Source of the DNA: Chryseobacterium sp. ERMR1:04
GTDB taxonomy: Bacteria > Bacteroidota > Bacteroidia > Flavobacteriales > Weeksellaceae
Direction: 5' to 3'
Length of the DNA: 64,000 bases
NCBI RefSeq assembly: GCF_001297705.1
Contig: NZ_LIRF01000010.1
Location: 5,001 to 69,000 of the forward strand
Shown: positions 42,437-51,323 of the stretch, one piece after another
Layout: each line of letters starts with the position of its first letter
Numbering within the stretch: the first letter of the stretch is position 1
Program-made: the position numbers and the translations under genes
Notes under the pieces: generated by a model
Databases searched by the model: none
The model's input: only the letters and a program-made list of their open reading frames with translations
Told to the model about the DNA's origin: nothing

Positions 42437-44088
42437 GAGAGTCTGTTTTTACTGATTTCCTGAATGTAAACGTTTGGAGACATTCCGGTGACGGATTTGA
42501 AAACGGTGGTAAATGCACTGTGAGAAGAGAATCCCGAAAACTCAGCCAGATAGCTTACTTTGTAACTAAGATATGTAGAATCTGTTTTTAATAAATGAGC
42601 GATATGGTTGATTCTTAATTCATTAATGTATCCGTTGAAGTTTTTTCCTTTGTTATTGTTAATGACTTCAGAAAGGTACTTGGTATTCACGCCCATTTGT
42701 GCTGAAAGCATAGAAAGCGACATGTTTTTGTTTAAATACCGATCTGAATGTTCCCATTCTTCCAATTTTTGTAGAATTTCACCTTCTTTTTCTTTGGAGA
42801 TCTTGTTAGAATCTTTTTCAAGTGTTTTATCGATAATAATAACTTGTTCTTCTGTTTCTTCAGGAACGGCTATATGAATTATCTGTTCCCATTTTTTTTG
42901 TTTTTCAAAGAAGTCGATTTGTTTTTGAAGGTCTTTATTTCGTCTGGTTTCAATGAAGAAATAGATCATTAAACCAATGATCACTACGAACGTGACCGTT
43001 ACTAAGCTCCATAGTTTTTTTGACTCATTTTGTTTTTGGAATTCAAGATTTTGAGTTTGATGATTTTCGACCAATTTTACAATATACCGAATACCTTCTT
43101 TTGCATTGGAATCTAGTTTTGTTCTCAGATCCATATAAAGTTTATTGTAATAATGGTATTTTTCATCATTATGAAGGGCTAAATAACTTTTGGCTAAAGA
43201 CTCATATATTTTAATTTTCAACCCGTTGTAGGGAAGGCTTTCAATCTTTAAAAGTCCTTTTTCTAAGTGTTGAATTGATGTGTTATAATCTTGTTTGAGG
43301 AAGAAATAACGTGACATGTTTTCATAAGCCAGTGCATGTAGAGAAGAGTTATTGTTTTGGTTTTCAATAGTATAAATGGTTTTTTCAAGCAGTTTTTCAG
43401 CTTCCTCAAGTTTGTTTTGCCTCATTAAATAAGAAGACTTGAAGATGTTGTTTTCAAGTCCTGTAATTTTATTTTCTTCATTTTGAGGAGTGATAAACTG
43501 ATCACTTTTTTTAAGGTTTTCCAGCGCTGAAACATAATTTCTATTGATCCCGAAATTAATAGCCTGAAGCTGGTAAAGCTTAGCAATCGTTATTTTCACC
43601 TTAGGGTTTTCGCTTTTAGTGAATAATTTACTATCAGACAGTAGGTTAGAAATGATTTCCTGAGATTGATGATAGAGATTTAAATTCTGATACTGATCGG
43701 CAAGACTATAATCTCCAAACATCTGCATAAAATAGGAAAGTCCTTCTTTCTCACTGTTCTCTTTTTGGCTAGAAATATTCACAGACTGCACATAGTCTCC
43801 TTTCATTGCATAGGCTTGAGAAATAATGTTTTGCAGAACAATCTTATGTTCAATATTTTGATCGCTTATGAGAAGACTTTGAGAGTAGCTTATACAATCA
43901 TCCGGATTTTGATATAATTTCTGAAAAGCTTTATCTGCTAGAATAGTAAAGTCGGGACTAGATTGCCCATTTATAATAATTGAAAAGAGGAGTAGGGCTA
44001 ATAGTAGGAGGTCCCTTTTTATTATTGTTTTGAGAAATAATTTCTTTTTTGTGGACTTTTTCTCAATATCCTTACAATCTGTGCTCAA
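42433..44088 (-). CDS. TPR-transmembrane-AraC one-component regulator
   Basis: The 551-residue protein has an N-terminal export signal (to about residue 42), periplasmic TPR-like helices (about 45-340), one membrane helix at about 352-372, a coiled-coil linker, and a C-terminal AraC-type DNA-binding domain (about 445-551, with MSLSMLSAQMGVNTKYLSEV and LSYKVSYLAEFSGFSSHSAF). Such proteins sense something outside and bind DNA from the membrane. It is the first gene of a pair with 41306-42436. Confidence 0.88.
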   Translation of the reverse strand: MSTDCKDIEKKSTKKKLFLKTIIKRDLLLLALLLFSIIINGQSSPDFTILADKAFQKLYQNPDDCISYSQSLLISDQNIEHKIVLQNIISQAYAMKGDYVQSVNISSQKENSEKEGLSYFMQMFGDYSLADQYQNLNLYHQSQEIISNLLSDSKLFTKSENPKVKITIAKLYQLQAINFGINRNYVSALENLKKSDQFITPQNEENKITGLENNIFKSSYLMRQNKLEEAEKLLEKTIYTIENQNNNSSLHALAYENMSRYFFLKQDYNTSIQHLEKGLLKIESLPYNGLKIKIYESLAKSYLALHNDEKYHYYNKLYMDLRTKLDSNAKEGIRYIVKLVENHQTQNLEFQKQNESKKLWSLVTVTFVVIIGLMIYFFIETRRNKDLQKQIDFFEKQKKWEQIIHIAVPEETEEQVIIIDKTLEKDSNKISKEKEGEILQKLEEWEHSDRYLNKNMSLSMLSAQMGVNTKYLSEVINNNKGKNFNGYINELRINHIAHLLKTDSTYLSYKVSYLAEFSGFSSHSAFTTVFKSVTGMSPNVYIQEISKNRLS

Positions 44089-44235
44089 AATAGATTTTTT
44101 GTATATGTTTGTTTTTTAGAGAATTAAATATTTAGTTCTTTCGAAATTCACGAATTCTGTAAGTCAATTTTTTTTCAATGAGTAAATATAATATTAATAT
44201 TGCTTCCACCAATTCAAAATATTAATACAAAGAAT

Positions 44236-45552
44236 ATGAAAAAGTTTTACACAATTTCAGTGAGAGCATTATGTGCCTGTTGTTTGTTAGGATTCTCGGT
44301 AGCTGATGCTCAGCTTTCCGTGATGGGAGTAGGTTTTTATAGCGTAGGGGGTGTTTCTGATAATGGGGTCGTAAGTATGGACACCAGCGGCGGAGATATT
44401 TTTAAATGGGATGCTCAGAATGGTTTGTTTCAGATCGGAAGCTTAACAAATGGCTATCCTTCGTCAGGAAGAACGGTAATTTCCAATAACGGAACAAAGA
44501 TTGGTTCTTCAGCGACGAATGCCACAACGAGCTTTAACGAAATTTCAACTTATGATGTGGCAACTTCTACCTGGGTAAATCAGGGCGGACTTGTTCCTAC
44601 AGGATGGGACGGAAGTGTAAGCTCAACATGGGGAATGACGCCTAATGCCAATACAATTGTCGGACTGGGCTGGGTGAATGGAGCCACTGCACATGCGGTA
44701 AAATGGGATGCTCAGAATGGAGTCGTAGATCTTGGAAGTATGGTTCCAGGAAGTAGCTCAAGAGCCAATGCGGTGAATACAGATGGAACCGTAGTCGTAG
44801 GATGGCAAGACGAGTATGACGGAACCAGAAGCGGTGCAAAATGGGTCAATGGAATAGAAAGTTATATCACTGATAATAATGGTAATAATGTAGGCGAAGC
44901 GGGTGCTGTCTCAGCAGATGGAAATACGATTATTGGTGAAGAGGTACCGAACCCTTACGTTTGGAACAGTACTTCAGGACTTACTTACATCACACATCCT
45001 AATTCCTCTTTCTTCTTCAGTGGAAGCGCGACAGGTATATCAGCTAACGGACAAACAGTTATTGGTTTTTTTAGACCTTTCTCTGGACCGCCAATGGCTG
45101 GAGAAGGATTTATATGGACTCAGGCAGGAGGGCGTATAAATTTAAATGATTATGCTACGTCGGTAGGTATCAATACACTGGGTGTTACGATGTCTCTTCC
45201 GCTAGCCATATCTCAGGATGGAACAAAGATAGCAGGAATAGGAATGAATGCCAATAATGAGGTGGTGGCGTTCTATCTTCAATTGCCGGCGGAGATTCTT
45301 GCGACTCATGATGCAGTAAAAAATAAAACGAATGGATCAATTTATCCTAATCCTGTAAAAGATATTCTTTACATCAAAGGGATTGATAAAATTGAGAAAG
45401 CAGAAATATACAATATGGTCGGTCAAAAAGTAATATCATTAAATTCCGTAAAAGATCAGGTTGACGTAGCATCCTTATCTCGAGGAAATTATATATTACA
45501 AATTTTTGTGAAAGGGGAAGTTTCACAAAGTTATAAATTCATTAAGCAGTAA
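44236..45552 (+). CDS. Secreted HAF-repeat protein with T9SS sorting domain
   Basis: I start it at the ATG at 44236 (MKKFYTISVRAL), which begins a proper signal peptide ending near residue 26 (VADAQ). The frame extends 12 codons upstream without that feature. The 438-residue protein has repeated HAF-type beta units (VKWDAQNGVVDLGSM, WTQAGGRINLNDY, and IVGLGWVNG-like turns). The C-terminus, from IYPNPVKDILYI to YKFIKQ, is a T9SS sorting domain. It is probably a cell-surface or released beta-propeller-like protein of unknown target. A terminator follows. Confidence 0.87.
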   Translation: MKKFYTISVRALCACCLLGFSVADAQLSVMGVGFYSVGGVSDNGVVSMDTSGGDIFKWDAQNGLFQIGSLTNGYPSSGRTVISNNGTKIGSSATNATTSFNEISTYDVATSTWVNQGGLVPTGWDGSVSSTWGMTPNANTIVGLGWVNGATAHAVKWDAQNGVVDLGSMVPGSSSRANAVNTDGTVVVGWQDEYDGTRSGAKWVNGIESYITDNNGNNVGEAGAVSADGNTIIGEEVPNPYVWNSTSGLTYITHPNSSFFFSGSATGISANGQTVIGFFRPFSGPPMAGEGFIWTQAGGRINLNDYATSVGINTLGVTMSLPLAISQDGTKIAGIGMNANNEVVAFYLQLPAEILATHDAVKNKTNGSIYPNPVKDILYIKGIDKIEKAEIYNMVGQKVISLNSVKDQVDVASLSRGNYILQIFVKGEVSQSYKFIKQ

Positions 45553-45591
45553 GTAAAGTAAAAATTGGACACTTAAAATGACTGACCAAAA

Positions 45592-45623
45592 AACTCGCAG
45601 ATTTTTCTGCGAGTTTTGTTTTT
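45592..45623 (+). terminator. Terminator of the HAF-repeat gene
   Basis: AACTCGCAG, a short AT loop, then CTGCGAGTTTTGTTTTT forms a 9-bp stem with a T-rich tail. Confidence 0.85.
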
Positions 45624-45644
45624 ATGTAATGCTACTGATTTTAA

Positions 45645-45989
45645 TTACTTCTGATCGTCATTTTCTTTTTCATCATGACTTTCTTCTTCCTCAGTTTCCT
45701 CATCATCCCCTTCATATTGTTCCAGATAATAACTAAAAGTAAACTCTTCTGATGATTCTTCTTCGATCTCTTCTAAGGTTGTTAATAGATCTTCAAAGCT
45801 TTCAAGCTGATCTACGGTCATGTTTACAAATTCGATGTGAAAAGGCATTTCCAATTCCCCTGTGATTACATCAGAAAGAGCGTCCAGGTTATTCCCGAAA
45901 TGCTCAGGAAGAGCAATCTTTTCTTTTAATTGTGCGTAAAAATCTTCATCGTCACCAATATCGGTGAAATCTATATATATTGTCTTCAT
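45645..45989 (-). CDS. Barstar-family ribonuclease inhibitor
   Basis: This 114-residue cytoplasmic protein starts MKTIYIDFTDIGD and has the barstar core LPEHFGNNLDALSDVITG, which in barstar caps the barnase active site. The C-terminus is an unusual acidic tail (many E and D after residue 75), which could mimic RNA or extend the contact. Its ATG overlaps the stop of the archaemetzincin gene (ATGA), so it is translated together with it. The cognate ribonuclease is encoded at 46590-47102 in the same operon. Confidence 0.92.
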   Translation of the reverse strand: MKTIYIDFTDIGDDEDFYAQLKEKIALPEHFGNNLDALSDVITGELEMPFHIEFVNMTVDQLESFEDLLTTLEEIEEESSEEFTFSYYLEQYEGDDEETEEEESHDEKENDDQK

Positions 45990-46636
45990 ATTGAATTGAA
46001 TTTCCAGTTTTTGTTTGTTAAAAAAGTCTTGCATTGATTGCAAAAGTCTGTTTCCTCGTTAGTTGGGTTTTTACCTTCCGCATCTCTCATAAAACACATT
46101 TTTTCAGGACAGTGCTTTAATCCTTGTGTATGACCAAGCTCATGGATGGCTATTTTGAAAAACTGCTCGTCTTGGTTTTCTTTATTTAGTCTGAATTTTG
46201 ATGCAACACAGGCTTTTCCGGGTCTGTAACCTAATCCCATTATCCCGAAATCTTTTGTTTTTCCCTTGGTTACGCTTATATCTTTTGATGTTAAACCTAT
46301 TGTTACAAAGCCCTCTTTTGTTCTTGTATTTAAAAATTTAATAATAGAATCTGCCCTGTAGCGGTTTCTTTCTTTATAGTAAGCATTTGAGGGAAAGTCT
46401 ATGGCATCCAAAACTTTTACATTTGGATAAACCTTTTTTATCTCCTCAGTTATAAATTCTACATTTTCAGGTTTAAGATCTTTAAAAGGCTGAATTAATA
46501 TCACCATCGGTTTATTTTCCTTTATTACTTTCTGTTGCTTTTCAGAACATGAAACGATAAAGGTTAAACAGAATGCGAGTAAATAAAAACTACTGCTTTT
46601 CAAAACTCTTATAATGGTTTTTGGTAAGATAAACAT
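45986..46636 (-). CDS. Archaemetzincin-like lipoprotein metalloprotease
   Basis: The zinc site HELGHTQGLKH is followed by CPEKMC and a CNQC pair, the HExxHxxGxxHC...C...CxxC pattern of archaemetzincins (M54), with a Met-turn in CFMRD. The N-terminus has a lipobox (FIVSC), so unlike most family members it appears to be exported and lipid-anchored. I start at the ATG at 46636 (MFILPKTIIRV), which overlaps the barnase gene by 47 bases. An ATG at 46681 is also possible. It lies between the barnase and barstar genes. Its target is unknown, and processing of the RNase precursor is one idea. Confidence 0.85.
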   Translation of the reverse strand: MFILPKTIIRVLKSSSFYLLAFCLTFIVSCSEKQQKVIKENKPMVILIQPFKDLKPENVEFITEEIKKVYPNVKVLDAIDFPSNAYYKERNRYRADSIIKFLNTRTKEGFVTIGLTSKDISVTKGKTKDFGIMGLGYRPGKACVASKFRLNKENQDEQFFKIAIHELGHTQGLKHCPEKMCFMRDAEGKNPTNEETDFCNQCKTFLTNKNWKFNSI

Positions 46637-47102
46637 CTCCGGATTTGGTAAATATAATTCGATCCGAATTTCTGTTTCCACAACTGTAGTTTACATCAGC
46701 TTCAAAATATTTATCATCTTGTGGCAGGCTTCCTTCTCTGTTGTTGAATTTATCTCCACCAATTGCTTTTCCGGGTAATACCTCACAAAGATTTCCTTTT
46801 GACGGGTTCCAGCCTTGTTTTCTGGCTTCGTTTTTTGTGATATAATAGTCAGGAAGTTGATGGTTTTGTTTTACATAACTAATGACTGTTTTATCTTTCG
46901 TTAATTCATCAATAGGCTGCTGATTTGAAGATGTACCAACCGAATTTTGATGGTCTGCACTGCCATAAGTAACGGTTTCTGTTTTTACAGCATTTGAATT
47001 GCCTTTTTTATCGGCGATAAAATTATTGTAAATGTACATGGCAGACATCCCAAAAAGAAGTCCTAAGCAGATAAAAAATAAAGATCTTATTTTACTATTC
47101 AT
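46590..47102 (-). CDS. Barnase-type ribonuclease with N-terminal membrane anchor
   Basis: This 170-residue protein ends in a barnase domain (about residues 80-170) with ITKNEARKQGW, GKAIGGDKF NNREG and RNSDRIIF. The catalytic residues E134 (FEADVNY), R148 and H163 (NHYKSF) correspond to E73, R87 and H102 of barnase. C106 and C141 could form a disulfide, which barnase itself lacks. Residues 5-28 form a signal or membrane anchor, so the enzyme is exported. It heads a three-gene operon that ends with a barstar gene. It may act against other cells or as a nutritional RNase. Confidence 0.93.
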   Translation of the reverse strand: MNSKIRSLFFICLGLLFGMSAMYIYNNFIADKKGNSNAVKTETVTYGSADHQNSVGTSSNQQPIDELTKDKTVISYVKQNHQLPDYYITKNEARKQGWNPSKGNLCEVLPGKAIGGDKFNNREGSLPQDDKYFEADVNYSCGNRNSDRIIFTKSGDVYLTKNHYKSFEKQ

Positions 47103-47194
47103 AGCAATAATATATTAAGGTAAGACTTTATCAATTTATTAATTTAACAATGAAGCAATCATCGGTAAACTGTTAGATTGATACATTGGTAAAT

Positions 47195-47989
47195 TTACTC
47201 ACTTCTCCATTCCTCCGGAATATCACAAACCGGGATAGGATCCATTTTATGTTTGGCCGCTTTGTGCATTCTGTCGAAAATTAAAAATACTTCTTTATCG
47301 CGACCTTCATAATCCTCCGCAGTTTTTGTTCCGTATTCTTTTTGAATTTTTTCTAATTCGGGATAGCTTGCTCCAATTTGTTGCTCATCCGTTCTGTCAA
47401 CATCCCAAAGTCCGTCGGTAGGGATGGCTTCCTGAATATTTTTAACCAAATTTAAAGATTTTGCCAATGTGTAAACTTCCGTTTTATAAAGATCGGCAAT
47501 AGGAGAGACGTCAACGCCGCCATCACCATATTTGGTGTAGAAACCAATTCCGAAATCCTCAACTTTATTTCCTGTTCCACACACTAAAAGGCCATTCAGT
47601 TGGCCATAATAATACAACGTAAGCATTCTTAGACGAGATCTGGTGTTGGCAAAAGCCAGTTTTTCGTTGGGATAAAGATCATCGTGTACATCAAAGCTTT
47701 TATATAATTCTTCAAAAGCAGGGGTTAAATTCACAGACATTGTTTCTACATTAGGGAATCTTGATTTTAAATCATTCATGTGTTCCCAAGCGCGGTTTAC
47801 CTGATCTTCTTTTTGACGAATCGGCATTTCAATTAACAACGTTTTTAATCCCGTCATTGCTGCCAACGTAGATACAACACCAGAGTCAACGCCTCCTGAA
47901 ACTCCTAATACATATCCGTTTACATTTGCTTTTGTAGCATAATCTTTTAGCCAGCTTACAATATGATCTGTTACTTTTTGTGTCTGCAT
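47195..47989 (-). CDS. nadE: Ammonia-dependent NAD synthetase
   Basis: It converts deamido-NAD to NAD in the cytoplasm. The 264-residue protein has the PP-loop SGGVDS (residues 31-36) in a short single-domain form without a glutaminase part, so it should use ammonia. Conserved GTGNKVED and the TDGLWDVDRTDEQ segment are present. In several flavobacteria nadE neighbours gldB and gldC. Here it lies on the opposite strand from them and three genes away. Confidence 0.95.
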   Translation of the reverse strand: MQTQKVTDHIVSWLKDYATKANVNGYVLGVSGGVDSGVVSTLAAMTGLKTLLIEMPIRQKEDQVNRAWEHMNDLKSRFPNVETMSVNLTPAFEELYKSFDVHDDLYPNEKLAFANTRSRLRMLTLYYYGQLNGLLVCGTGNKVEDFGIGFYTKYGDGGVDVSPIADLYKTEVYTLAKSLNLVKNIQEAIPTDGLWDVDRTDEQQIGASYPELEKIQKEYGTKTAEDYEGRDKEVFLIFDRMHKAAKHKMDPIPVCDIPEEWRSE

Positions 47990-48002
47990 TATTTATATTT
48001 TT

Positions 48003-48530
48003 TTAGTCTATTCCAAATTCTTTAGGGTATTTTACTACGCCATTTATATTTTCTAATCCGTTTTCTGTTAATGCTATAGCCATTCCGTTTTCTTCGGGAA
48101 TATCAAACGGAAAAGAAATTCCAAAATTAGTGGTTTTTTCGTATCCAAACTTAGGATAATAGTTTTCATGGCCAATTAATATTACGGAGGTATAGCCTAA
48201 ATCTTTCGCAAGGGTATGTCCGTAATTAATCAGCAATCCGCCAATTCCTTTATTCTGAAACTCAGGAAGTACGGAAACAGGTGCTAAGGCCAATGATTCA
48301 AAAGATGTTGAGTCATTTTCTATTGTAATTTTTGTGAATAAAATATGCCCAACAATTTCACCATCTATTTCGGCAACAATTGATAATTCGGGAATAAAAG
48401 CATCAGATTTTCTTAATTTTTCCACTAAGAAATGCTCTTGATGATCGCTATATTCAGCCTCTTTGAACGTTTTTTCAATGACTTCAAAAACCTTTTGACG
48501 GTCTTTTTCTTCTTCCTGTCTTAAAATCAT
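48003..48530 (-). CDS. GNAT-family N-acetyltransferase
   Basis: I start it at 48530 (MILRQEEEKDRQKVF), giving 175 residues and an ATGA overlap with the upstream GNAT gene. Acetyl-CoA motif A is SVLPEFQNKGIGGLL, followed by VILIGHENYYPKFGY. It resembles the YhbS-like group. The substrate is unknown. Confidence 0.9.
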   Translation of the reverse strand: MILRQEEEKDRQKVFEVIEKTFKEAEYSDHQEHFLVEKLRKSDAFIPELSIVAEIDGEIVGHILFTKITIENDSTSFESLALAPVSVLPEFQNKGIGGLLINYGHTLAKDLGYTSVILIGHENYYPKFGYEKTTNFGISFPFDIPEENGMAIALTENGLENINGVVKYPKEFGID

Positions 48531-49060
48531 GATTTTGAACTGTATTTTTCGCGTTGTAATTCGTACCAAAAACACACTCCGTCAGGTTCCATAAATTCAC
48601 CTGTTCTTTCAAAGCCCAGTTTCTGTAAAATATGATTTGAACCATCATTTTCAGAATGAGCCATGGCATAAATTACATCTGTACCAATGTCATTGAAACC
48701 ATAATGTAAAGAGGCTTTTGCAGCTTCCATAGCGTAACCTTTACCCCAATACTCAGGTAGATAGCGATATCCTAGTTCATAGACATTCTTATATCCATTA
48801 ATAGCTTCGGTTAAAAATTTCAACCCATTCCAGCCAATTAATAAATTACTTTCTTTTTCAATGACCGCAAATCTTCCAACACCATTCTCAGCATATTGTT
48901 TTTGAATAAACTGAATCATCTTTTTTGAATCACTAACGTCTTTTACAACGGGTACGCCAATGTATTTCATCACTTCAGGATCAGAATCCAAAAGAAACAA
49001 ACGTTCATAATCGGTATCTTCAAGTTTTCTTAATACGAGTCTTTCAGTTTCTATTTTCAT
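48527..49060 (-). CDS. RimJ/RimL-type N-acetyltransferase
   Basis: The 177-residue protein begins MKIETERLVLRKLEDTDYE, a typical RimJ/RimL start, and has the acetyl-CoA motif YLPEYWGKGYAMEAA and the later HSENDGSNHILQKLGF. It may acetylate a protein N-terminus or a small amine. Its stop overlaps the start of the second GNAT gene, so the two form an operon. Confidence 0.9.
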   Translation of the reverse strand: MKIETERLVLRKLEDTDYERLFLLDSDPEVMKYIGVPVVKDVSDSKKMIQFIQKQYAENGVGRFAVIEKESNLLIGWNGLKFLTEAINGYKNVYELGYRYLPEYWGKGYAMEAAKASLHYGFNDIGTDVIYAMAHSENDGSNHILQKLGFERTGEFMEPDGVCFWYELQREKYSSKS

Positions 49061-49123
49061 GGTTGTATATTAAATAGTAAAATGGAGTATGGTAAAATCT
49101 GTATCTAAGGGTTTAACGTCTGT

Positions 49124-49762
49124 TTATTCTTCGAATCCGAAAATAGTAACATCTGTTTTCATTCCTTTTCTTATATCCGCTTCTTTCATTTTATTTCCTG
49201 CTAAATTTAAGGTTTGTAGCTCTTTATTTAGAGAGATATCCAGTTTTTGAAGCTGATTATGTTCGAGATTTAATTTTTTTAAATATTTAAGCGAGCTTAA
49301 ATCAATTGTTTTTAATTTATTTAAAGATATTGTTAATTGATTAATTCTTGGTGCCAGCCTAAACGAAATGTTTTCAATAGCATTGTTGTCTAGATATAAG
49401 GACATTAATTTGGGGAGATTATCTGCCTCGAATTTTGAGATCTTACATCCTGTGCATGAAAATAGCTCCAGCTTATTCAGGCTTTTTATCGATGCATTGG
49501 GAATGGCGTTGTCATCTAAAACAATTGTTGTTGCATTTCGAAAAAAGGGAAGATCATCCGTTAAGGTTATCCCTTTATTTACTAAAAACAGGTTGGTAAT
49601 GCCTTCTGCTTCGAATTTACTGATGGCATTGTCTTTATTCATATCAAAATTTTCTATCACTGCTTTTTCAAGATTCTTGTCCTTAAAACTAAGGTTTTGG
49701 CTAAAGAAAATGCCTGATGTGAAGCTTAATATTACTGTTATAAATATTTTATTTTTCATCAT
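49124..49762 (-). CDS. Secreted leucine-rich repeat protein with EF-hand-like loop
   Basis: This 212-residue protein has a signal peptide (GIFFSQ, about residue 22). A canonical 12-residue EF-hand-type loop starts at D40 (D40, N42, D44, S48, E51) in FDMNKDNAISKFEAEG. Short leucine-rich repeats follow (KLELFSCTGCKISKF, LMSLYLDNNAIENI, QTLNLAGNKM). It is probably an envelope protein-binding scaffold stabilised by calcium. It has no sorting domain at the C-terminus and is divergent from gldB. Confidence 0.82.
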   Translation of the reverse strand: MMKNKIFITVILSFTSGIFFSQNLSFKDKNLEKAVIENFDMNKDNAISKFEAEGITNLFLVNKGITLTDDLPFFRNATTIVLDDNAIPNASIKSLNKLELFSCTGCKISKFEADNLPKLMSLYLDNNAIENISFRLAPRINQLTISLNKLKTIDLSSLKYLKKLNLEHNQLQKLDISLNKELQTLNLAGNKMKEADIRKGMKTDVTIFGFEE

Positions 49763-49789
49763 TTGGTTGTGTTTAAATCCGTATTTTTG
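49762..49789 (+). promoter_or_regulatory. Candidate promoter of gldB
   Basis: TTTG (49762-49765), a 16-base spacer, then TATTTTTG (49782-49789) fits the Bacteroidota -33/-7 pattern at slightly short spacing. The gldB start is 25 bases downstream. Confidence 0.45.
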
Positions 49790-49814
49790 TAAACTTAAAT
49801 TTCATGTAAAAATA

Positions 49815-50798
49815 ATGAAGATTTTTAGAACTATTGCACTTTCTTTACTCTTAGTTTTGGGTTTGAATTCTTGTAACAAAGATTCTCAGAACCAATGGAA
49901 TGTAGAAGTGAAAAATCCTGCCGAAAAGGTTGAAATTACTGATATTTCAAAAGCATTGTATGATCCGAATGTAAGTTTAGATCAATTTAAAGCTCAATAT
50001 CCTTGGTTTCAGGGAACGGTTTCAGATGCAGATTTCGGAAAAAGAAGAGCCGATGCCGGAGAAATAAAACTCTATAAAGAAGCCATTGGGAAAATTGATC
50101 AGGCTAAGCTTCAAAAAGAGCTTCAGGATCTGTTTTCACATATCAAATATTACTTTCCTCAATTTAAAAGCCCGAAAGTATATTTGTTTTCATCGGCCTT
50201 GCAGATGGTTCAGGATCCTATTTTCTATGATGAAAAAGGAAATCTTCTGTTCATAGATGTTACAGGTTTTATGGGAGATGGAAATGCAAACTACAAAGGC
50301 TTGGAACTGTATTTTCAAAAATCAATGAATCCTCAGAATATTGTACCGAAAGTGTCGCAGATCTTTGCTGAAAGTATGGTTAAAGAATCTCCTGATCACC
50401 AAAAATTTATTGATCAGATTATGCTTAACGGAAAAATAATGATTCTTCAGGATGCATTTTTACCCAATTTTCCGGACTATCTGAAAATGAATTACACCAA
50501 AAAACAATATGACTGGACGCTGGCGAATGAAGCAAACATCTGGAATTATTTTGTTGAAAACAACTTGATTTTTGGAGATGATCACCGATTGGTAGAGCGT
50601 TTTATTGCTCCGGGACCGTTCTCTAAATTTTATACAGATATAGACAACGAGTCTTCACCACAAGTGGGGATTTTTGCAGGATGGCAGGTTTGTAAAGCCT
50701 ATTTTAAAGAAAAGCCTGATACAAAGCTTGTAGATTTCCTGAAAATGGATGCTACAACCATTTTTAATCAGTCAGGATATAAGCCGAAAGTTAAATAA
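49815..50798 (+). CDS. gldB: Gliding motility lipoprotein GldB
   Basis: I start it at 49815 (MKIFRTIALSLL), which gives a lipoprotein signal with the cysteine at residue 20 (LNSC). The open frame extends far upstream into the divergent LRR gene but has no signal there. The 327-residue protein matches GldB, a lipoprotein required for gliding in Flavobacterium and present in relatives that do not visibly glide. The FSHIKYYFPQFK and GDDHRLVERFIAPGPFSKF segments are family hallmarks. gldC follows by 90 bases. Confidence 0.94.
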   Translation: MKIFRTIALSLLLVLGLNSCNKDSQNQWNVEVKNPAEKVEITDISKALYDPNVSLDQFKAQYPWFQGTVSDADFGKRRADAGEIKLYKEAIGKIDQAKLQKELQDLFSHIKYYFPQFKSPKVYLFSSALQMVQDPIFYDEKGNLLFIDVTGFMGDGNANYKGLELYFQKSMNPQNIVPKVSQIFAESMVKESPDHQKFIDQIMLNGKIMILQDAFLPNFPDYLKMNYTKKQYDWTLANEANIWNYFVENNLIFGDDHRLVERFIAPGPFSKFYTDIDNESSPQVGIFAGWQVCKAYFKEKPDTKLVDFLKMDATTIFNQSGYKPKVK

Positions 50799-50888
50799 GG
50801 CTGGAACTTAGAAATTAGAAGTTGTGCGAAAAGCGATAAGCAAAAAGCCAACAGCAAAAAATAAAATTATTAGAATAAATAGAAAGTT

Positions 50889-51215
50889 ATGAGAAAGACT
50901 CAAATTACGATAGACGTTGAATTAGATGAAAACCACATTCCGGAACTCATCACTTGGAATGCAGAAGATGGAGGTGTTGAAAAGGAAGATACGAAGGCAA
51001 CGATGATTTCCGTTTGGGATGATAAAAAGATGGAAGCTTTAAGAATTGATCTTTGGACAAAAGAAATGCCGGTAGATCAAATGAAAATGTTTATCCACCA
51101 GATCTTGGTTTCTCTTGGGAGTACTTACCAGAGAGCAACAGGAGAGGAGGATGTAGCAGAATGGATCGAGCAGATCGCAGAAGAATTTGCGATAAAATCT
51201 GCTATAAAAATGTAA
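50889..51215 (+). CDS. gldC: Gliding motility protein GldC
   Basis: This 108-residue cytoplasmic protein matches the GldC family over its length (start MRKTQITIDVELDENHIPE, then EMPVDQMKMFIHQ). It usually follows gldB and supports gliding or surface-protein function, with an unclear biochemical role. The spacers on both sides contain AT-rich tracts with the words AAAAGC and GCAAAA repeated. Confidence 0.94.
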   Translation: MRKTQITIDVELDENHIPELITWNAEDGGVEKEDTKATMISVWDDKKMEALRIDLWTKEMPVDQMKMFIHQILVSLGSTYQRATGEEDVAEWIEQIAEEFAIKSAIKM

Positions 51216-51323
51216 GAACGCTTTTGGCTTTCTTGCTAAAAGCACAAAGTAAATAATAATAAAGTTTTGGCAGGTTAGTTGTAAAGCTAAAGGCCAAAAG
51301 CAATAAACTAAAAGCAAAATATT

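Noticed and set aside
49368..49814. 149-codon upstream extension of gldB
   Set aside because: It runs antisense through the LRR gene and would bury the lipoprotein signal of GldB, which starts properly at 49815.
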